A DNA stretch of 9,393 nucleotides from Methylococcaceae bacterium NSP1-1. GTDB taxonomy: Bacteria > Pseudomonadota > Gammaproteobacteria > Methylococcales > Methylomonadaceae. The position numbers were made by a program, and so were the translations under genes. Positions within the stretch are counted from its first letter, which is position 1. Every line of letters begins with the position of its first letter. The notes under the pieces are model-generated. The model made no database searches. It had not been told where the DNA came from and saw only the letters and a program-made list of their open reading frames with translations. Positions 6,255 through 9,393 of this stretch are shown piece after piece. Location of the stretch: NCBI GenBank assembly GCA_002256465.1, contig NQJG01000103.1, positions 1-9,393 of the forward strand, read 5' to 3'.

Positions 6255-7159
6255 ACACTTATAAAAAAATAGCAACAGCCTCCTGCTTTCTGGTTATGGG
6301 TTTATCGCTTGGCAGCTGTGAGTTATTAGGCCCTAAGCCAGCGGCCAAATTACCGTTGACGCCAGTAGCAAAAGAGCAACCGGGCAAGCAGCCGGATGTT
6401 GTTTTTAAAGACCTGCAAAACAAGCCAGCCGTTACCGAAACAACGAAACCAAAGAGTGAGCTGTTTCCCGGGACGGACCGCTTTGTACCCAGCCCCGCCC
6501 AGCAAAACAGAAGAACGACCCCAACAGGGACAGGCTCATATAGCCTGAATTTTGACGAGGCTGATCTTGGCGAAGTCGCAAAAGTCATCTTGAGCGATAT
6601 TCTCGGGCAAAATTATGTATTAAGCCCCAAAGTAGCGGGTAAAGTCACCTTACAAACAACGGATCCCTTAACCAAGGAGGAATTACTGCCTACCCTGGAA
6701 ATGGTCCTGCGAATGAATAATGCGGCTTTGGTTAAGGATGGCAGAATTTACCATATAGAGCCTGCTGCAGAAGCGTTATATACTTCCGACATGTCCAGCG
6801 GCAGATCAGGCTATCAGACCCGGGTTATACCGGTCAGAAATGTCGACGTTCAGGATATTGCCGAAATCATAAAACCGCTGGTGCATGAAAAAACCATACT
6901 CAATGTGGATGGCGCGCGCAATATTCTGGTGGCTTCCGGATCAGCGGATGAAATAGCCCGGGTCATGGATATGGTCAGCACTTTTGATATTGATGTGTTA
7001 AAAGGCCGTTCTTTTGGCTTGTTTCCATTAGCCCATATAGACCCGGAAACCGTGATTGATGAACTGGAAGGCATTTTTTATAAAGGTAACACCGACGAGT
7101 CTGAGTTTTTTCAGTTTATGCCTATAGAGCGATTAAATGCCGTTAACCCGGCTGGATAA
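6251..7159 (+). CDS. gspD: GspD N-terminal fragment (lipoprotein signal, N0, N1, part of N2)
   Basis: This 302-residue product carries the periplasmic vestibule of the secretin. The N-terminus is a lipoprotein signal: basic MNTYKK, a hydrophobic run, then lipobox LGSC (20-23), so Cys23 would be lipidated. Glu at +2 does not signal inner-membrane retention. A Pro/Lys-rich linker runs to about residue 95. N0 follows (YSLNFDEADLGEVAKVIL ... VLSPKVAGKVTLQT, about 97-170), then N1 (YQTRVIPVRNVDVQDIAEII ... NVDGARNILVASG, about 188-248). The first part of N2 is GLFPLAHIDPETVIDELEGIF to PIERLNAV. The frame then runs out in NPAG and stops. The ATG overlaps the gspN stop (ATGA). A lipidated secretin needs no separate pilotin in known cases such as HxcQ; none is encoded in this window. 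Confidence 0.9.
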   Translation: MNTYKKIATASCFLVMGLSLGSCELLGPKPAAKLPLTPVAKEQPGKQPDVVFKDLQNKPAVTETTKPKSELFPGTDRFVPSPAQQNRRTTPTGTGSYSLNFDEADLGEVAKVILSDILGQNYVLSPKVAGKVTLQTTDPLTKEELLPTLEMVLRMNNAALVKDGRIYHIEPAAEALYTSDMSSGRSGYQTRVIPVRNVDVQDIAEIIKPLVHEKTILNVDGARNILVASGSADEIARVMDMVSTFDIDVLKGRSFGLFPLAHIDPETVIDELEGIFYKGNTDESEFFQFMPIERLNAVNPAG

Positions 7160-8522
7160 AGCCAACACCGTCACTGGCGGTGGTGTTAATGTCTATAAGG
7201 TACAACATGCGGATGCTGAGGAATTGGCGGCTACGTTAAATGAGATTTTTACTGGCGCCGCAAAGAAAGATAAATCTGCAAAGGTGGCGCCGGGGAAAAA
7301 AGCATCCACTATGACCAATAAAGGGTCGACCAGTACCGGTACTACCGGTAGTACTCAGTCAACTATGCCATCCGGCAATCTGGCATCCTTCGCCGTCAAT
7401 CAGTCTGATGGAGAATCACCTGATGAAAATTCATCGGCAGATAATGCGCCGTCCGACAATCCGGGGGCTTTCGCCCTCACGCAGCGAGTGGAAAAATCAT
7501 CGGCAGGCAATCAACCCAATGGAGACGTTCGTGTCTCCAATGTTGACGATGTAAGAATAATTGCTGATAAAGCCAATAATGCCGTCGTTGTTGTTGCTAC
7601 GCCGCGCGCGTACCAAACGATACTGCCAGTCATCCAGCAGCTGGATGTACTGCCGTTGCAGGTATTGATTGATGCGTCAGTCGTCTCGGTTAAGTTGACG
7701 GATAAGTTACAGTACGGCATTGAATGGTTTTTAAGACAAGGAGACACGGCAGTCGGTAGCAATTTAGGTGACTTAGGGGGGATCGATCTGGGAAATATGG
7801 CACTTACAGGGGCCAAGGCCTTTGGAACAGGTGGACTTTCCCTGGTACAGAATTCGAATGAGGTAAAAGCTATTTTGCGTGCGCAAGCCAGTAAAGGTAA
7901 CGTTGATGTCATTTCATCGCCGTCTTTAATGGTGTTAAATAATCAGGAAGCGAAAATAAATGTCGGTCAACAGGTCCCCATATCAACCGGCTCCTCATCG
8001 ATTCCTTTGACTGGCGGGGTGGGTACGGGTACCAGTGGCTCCTTTGCTCAATCCAATACCATTCAATATATGGATACCGGCGTCACCCTGGAAGTTACGC
8101 CCAGGGTTAATGCGAACGGTATGGTTATTATGGACATCAAGCAAATTGTGAGTAATGTAGTGTCTGTACCAACAGATGCTTCTGATACTCAAAAACAAAG
8201 CCCTACCATTGATAAAAAAGAGATTGAAAGTTCCGTGGCTGTACTGGACGGTGAAACGATAGCGTTAGGCGGCTTAATGGATGAACAAAACACTGAGAAC
8301 AAATCCGGGATTCCGTGGTTATATGAGCTTCCGTTGATAGGACCCATGTTTGGAAGTACAACCTATGATAAAACCAAAAATGAACTGGTTGTCCTGATTA
8401 CGCCGCGCGTAGTAAAAAGCAAGCTGGATTCCAGCAAGGTGACCAATGAATTCAAGCGCAAATTGACCGGAATTTATCAGAATGTATCGGAAACTGACTA
8501 TCAAACAACCATGGGTAGATAA
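7137..8522 (+). CDS. gspD: GspD C-terminal fragment (N3 and secretin core)
   Basis: This holds the outer-membrane channel part of the secretin. As an open frame it starts at ATG 7137, 23 bases before the first fragment's stop, with a weak GAG 7 bases upstream. That ATG is probably accidental, since the product would lack a signal peptide. The segment starts with the end of N2 (LTRLDKAN) and N3 (NVYKVQHADAEELAATLNEIF). A Ser/Thr/Gly/Asp-rich insertion of about 90 residues (40-130) follows, then the rest of N3 (VRIIADKANNAVVVVATPRAY). The secretin core has VISSPSLMVLNNQEAKINVGQQVPI, YMDTGVTLEVTPRV, VAVLDGETIALGGLM and the closing signature GIPWLYELPLIGPMFGS ... LVVLITPRVV. It ends about 35 residues later with a short basic tail. 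Translation from 7137 would give a cytoplasmic, probably useless, fragment. Confidence 0.88.
   Translation: MPLTRLDKANTVTGGGVNVYKVQHADAEELAATLNEIFTGAAKKDKSAKVAPGKKASTMTNKGSTSTGTTGSTQSTMPSGNLASFAVNQSDGESPDENSSADNAPSDNPGAFALTQRVEKSSAGNQPNGDVRVSNVDDVRIIADKANNAVVVVATPRAYQTILPVIQQLDVLPLQVLIDASVVSVKLTDKLQYGIEWFLRQGDTAVGSNLGDLGGIDLGNMALTGAKAFGTGGLSLVQNSNEVKAILRAQASKGNVDVISSPSLMVLNNQEAKINVGQQVPISTGSSSIPLTGGVGTGTSGSFAQSNTIQYMDTGVTLEVTPRVNANGMVIMDIKQIVSNVVSVPTDASDTQKQSPTIDKKEIESSVAVLDGETIALGGLMDEQNTENKSGIPWLYELPLIGPMFGSTTYDKTKNELVVLITPRVVKSKLDSSKVTNEFKRKLTGIYQNVSETDYQTTMGR
7332..7354 (+). repeat. Two overlapping perfect palindromes in the gspD linker
   Basis: AGTACCGGTACT (7332-7343, 12 bp) and GTACTACCGGTAGTAC (7339-7354, 16 bp) are each their own reverse complement and overlap by five bases. 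They encode part of the Ser/Thr/Gly linker in the N3 insertion (STGTTGST), so they may simply reflect repeated ACC GGT / AGT ACT codons. Confidence 0.7.
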
Positions 8523-8598
8523 GAAAAATTAATTAATTATTGACGTCTCAGTAATGTAGGGTGCAACGCCTTTCTGCCCAACTTTTATATCGCTTATT

Positions 8599-8626
8599 CT
8601 GGTGGGCAAAAAAGCCTGCCCACCAG
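8599..8626. terminator. Strong inverted repeat between convergent gspD and rpiA
   Basis: CTGGTGGGCA (8599-8608) and TGCCCACCAG (8617-8626) form a perfect 10-bp stem with an 8-base loop. It lies 77 bases after the gspD stop and 22 bases after the rpiA stop, where a shared bidirectional terminator would be expected. No T-run follows the stem on either strand; the A-run sits inside the loop. It therefore may be a REP-like intergenic repeat rather than a textbook terminator. Upstream, TGCCCAAC (8575-8582) can pair at 7 of 8 positions with the left arm as an alternative hairpin. The rest of 8523-8648 shows no gene. Confidence 0.5.
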
Positions 8627-8648
8627 CTACAGCTGAAACAAAACAGAT

Positions 8649-9302
8649 TTATTGCGTAATGACCTCAGTGCCTTTACCGACTAACACAACATCAGCAGGA
8701 CGCATGGCAAAGAGACCGACGGTGACAACGCCGGTAATATTATTGATAATTTGTTCAAGCTTGATCGGATCCAAAATATTCAAATTGTGAACATCAAGAA
8801 TCACGTTGTGGTTATCGGTAATAACATTTTCCCGCCACACCGGCTGACCGCCTAATTTAACAAGTTCTCTGGCAACATAACTTCTCGCCATAGGAATCAC
8901 TTCAACTGGCAATGGAAAAGCACCCAACACATCAACGCATTTGGTTTCATCGACAATACAGACAAACTGCTTGCTGGCTGCGGCAATAATTTTTTCGCGT
9001 GTCAAAGCGGCACCACCGCCTTTAATTAAATGCTTGTGAGGACTCACCTCGTCTGCCCCGTCGATATAAACATCCAGTGTGCCGACTGCGTTCAGGTCAA
9101 ACACAGGAATGCCGACTTTTTTTAAATGTGCGGTACTCATTTCAGAGCTGGAGACTGCACCCTCAATTTCCGCTCTAAAATCGGCCAGATAATCGATGAA
9201 ATGTTTGACTGTAGAGCCAGTGCCTACGCCAATAATGGAAACATCTTTAATATAGTGCAAAGCAGCTTGAGCAACTTTTTGTTTTAATTCATCTTGTGTC
9301 AT
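8649..9302 (-). CDS. rpiA: Ribose-5-phosphate isomerase A
   Basis: RpiA interconverts ribose 5-phosphate and ribulose 5-phosphate in the cytoplasm, in the non-oxidative pentose phosphate pathway. The 217-residue product starts [18 protein letters not shown], close to the usual 219. The frame is open 29 codons further to 9389, but the ATG at 9302 has GGAAG 6 bases upstream and matches the family start. Visible signatures: phosphate-binding GVGTGSTV (25-32), SSSEMST (51-57), DGADEV with Asp81 and Asp84, [11 protein letters not shown] with Lys94 and Glu103. These fall at the same numbers as the catalytic residues of the E. coli enzyme. The C-terminal part ([18 protein letters not shown]) is complete. 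It converges on the secretion operon and has no evident functional tie to it. It appears intact. Confidence 0.97.
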   Translation of the reverse strand: MTQDELKQKVAQAALHYIKDVSIIGVGTGSTVKHFIDYLADFRAEIEGAVSSSEMSTAHLKKVGIPVFDLNAVGTLDVYIDGADEVSPHKHLIKGGGAALTREKIIAAASKQFVCIVDETKCVDVLGAFPLPVEVIPMARSYVARELVKLGGQPVWRENVITDNHNVILDVHNLNILDPIKLEQIINNITGVVTVGLFAMRPADVVLVGKGTEVITQ

Positions 9303-9308
9303 GGTGAG

Positions 9309-9313
9309 CTTCC
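9309..9313 (-). promoter_or_regulatory. Ribosome binding site deciding the rpiA start
   Basis: GGAAG on the minus strand, 6 bases before the ATG at 9302. It favours this ATG over any start in the 29-codon upstream extension, which would also have to lie across or upstream of the candidate promoter. Confidence 0.65.
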
Positions 9314-9335
9314 GTAATAAAGTAAATGGTGTGCG

Positions 9336-9364
9336 ATAATACCGCAGAACCAGACATTCTTCAG
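9336..9364 (-). promoter_or_regulatory. Candidate sigma-70 promoter for rpiA
   Basis: On the minus strand TATTAT (9341-9336) resembles a -10 box. A weak -35 match CTGAAG (9364-9359) lies 17 bases upstream. Transcription would begin near 9329, leaving a leader of about 27 bases before the rpiA ATG. An A/T block (ATTTTTTAAAAAAT, 9368-9381, a perfect 14-bp palindrome) sits at about -39 to -52, where an UP element would lie and could offset the poor -35. Confidence 0.45.
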
Positions 9365-9393
9365 CCGATTTTTTAAAAAATGTCGCCAAAACT

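Larger units (their letters stand above)
6251..8522 (+). pseudogene. gspD: Secretin gene gspD as a whole, interrupted by a deletion/frameshift
   Basis: The two adjacent frames together make one Xps-type lipoprotein secretin: signal peptide with lipobox, N0, N1, N2, N3, secretin core. The break is at about 7142-7146. The first frame reads PIERLNAV, and the second resumes at LTRLDKANT in another phase. Family members have roughly 16-18 residues between these motifs (a beta strand like LVITPQ plus a helix ending in W). About 16 codons are therefore missing, and the frame change requires a loss of 3n+2 bases. The simplest reading is a deletion of around 47-50 bases. Whether it is a real inactivating mutation or an assembly error cannot be told from the sequence; everything else in both halves looks well preserved. 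Confidence 0.8.

Noticed and set aside
7339..7354. 16-bp palindrome as an operator site
   Set aside because: It lies deep inside gspD coding sequence in a repetitive Ser/Thr/Gly linker, with no promoter nearby; codon repetition explains it.
9303..9389. 29-codon upstream extension of rpiA to 9389
   Set aside because: The ATG at 9302 matches the family N-terminus, has GGAAG 6 bases before it, and the extension overlaps the candidate promoter.
1..9393. CRISPR array, tRNA/rRNA, transposase, phage or defence genes
   Set aside because: None seen on either strand; all long frames are T2SS genes, rpiA or their shadows.

Overview
The window is almost entirely one plus-strand operon for a type II secretion system (T2SS), followed by a convergent housekeeping gene, rpiA. 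Gene order is gspF (5' end cut by the window), G, H, I, J, K, L, M, N and D. Placing a GspC-like 'GspN' before gspD, with subtype-b GspM and a GspL whose cytoplasmic part carries ELDRYTPF, matches the Xanthomonas Xps layout rather than the C-D-E-F order of enteric systems. This suggests a gammaproteobacterium. Moderate base composition and REP-like repeats would fit a methanotroph-type (Methylococcales) genome, but that is only a guess.

Layout: 3-839 inner-membrane platform protein GspF; 857-1285 major pseudopilin GspG; 1276-3901 minor pseudopilins GspH, I, J and K; 3912-5640 bitopic assembly proteins GspL and GspM; 5637-6254 GspN/GspC-like connector; 6251-8522 lipoprotein secretin GspD, broken into two reading frames; 8523-8648 a short convergent intergenic region with a strong inverted repeat; 8649-9302 (minus) ribose-5-phosphate isomerase A with its own promoter. 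Most genes overlap by 4-30 bases (several ATGA or GTGA junctions), so they are probably co-transcribed and translationally coupled. The ATPase gene gspE is expected just upstream, outside the window.

How it would work: GspF, L and M form the inner-membrane platform. GspG polymerises into the pseudopilus, tipped by the H/I/J/K complex. GspN (in the role of GspC) links the platform to the outer-membrane GspD channel, through which folded exoproteins leave.

Three things stand out. (1) The prepilin leaders of gspH and gspJ each hold an 82-base palindrome-rich insert at the same distance from the prepilin peptidase cleavage site, giving two leaders of exactly 30 residues. They look like two diverged copies of a mobile palindromic element that entered the disposable part of a protein. 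(2) gspD carries a small internal deletion with a frameshift that removes the end of its N2 domain, so the secretin cannot be made as one chain from this sequence. (3) gspJ reads 128 bases into gspK, while another frame ends precisely at the gspK GTGA start, pointing to a one-base loss. Items 2 and 3 mean that the locus is decaying or that the sequence has errors.
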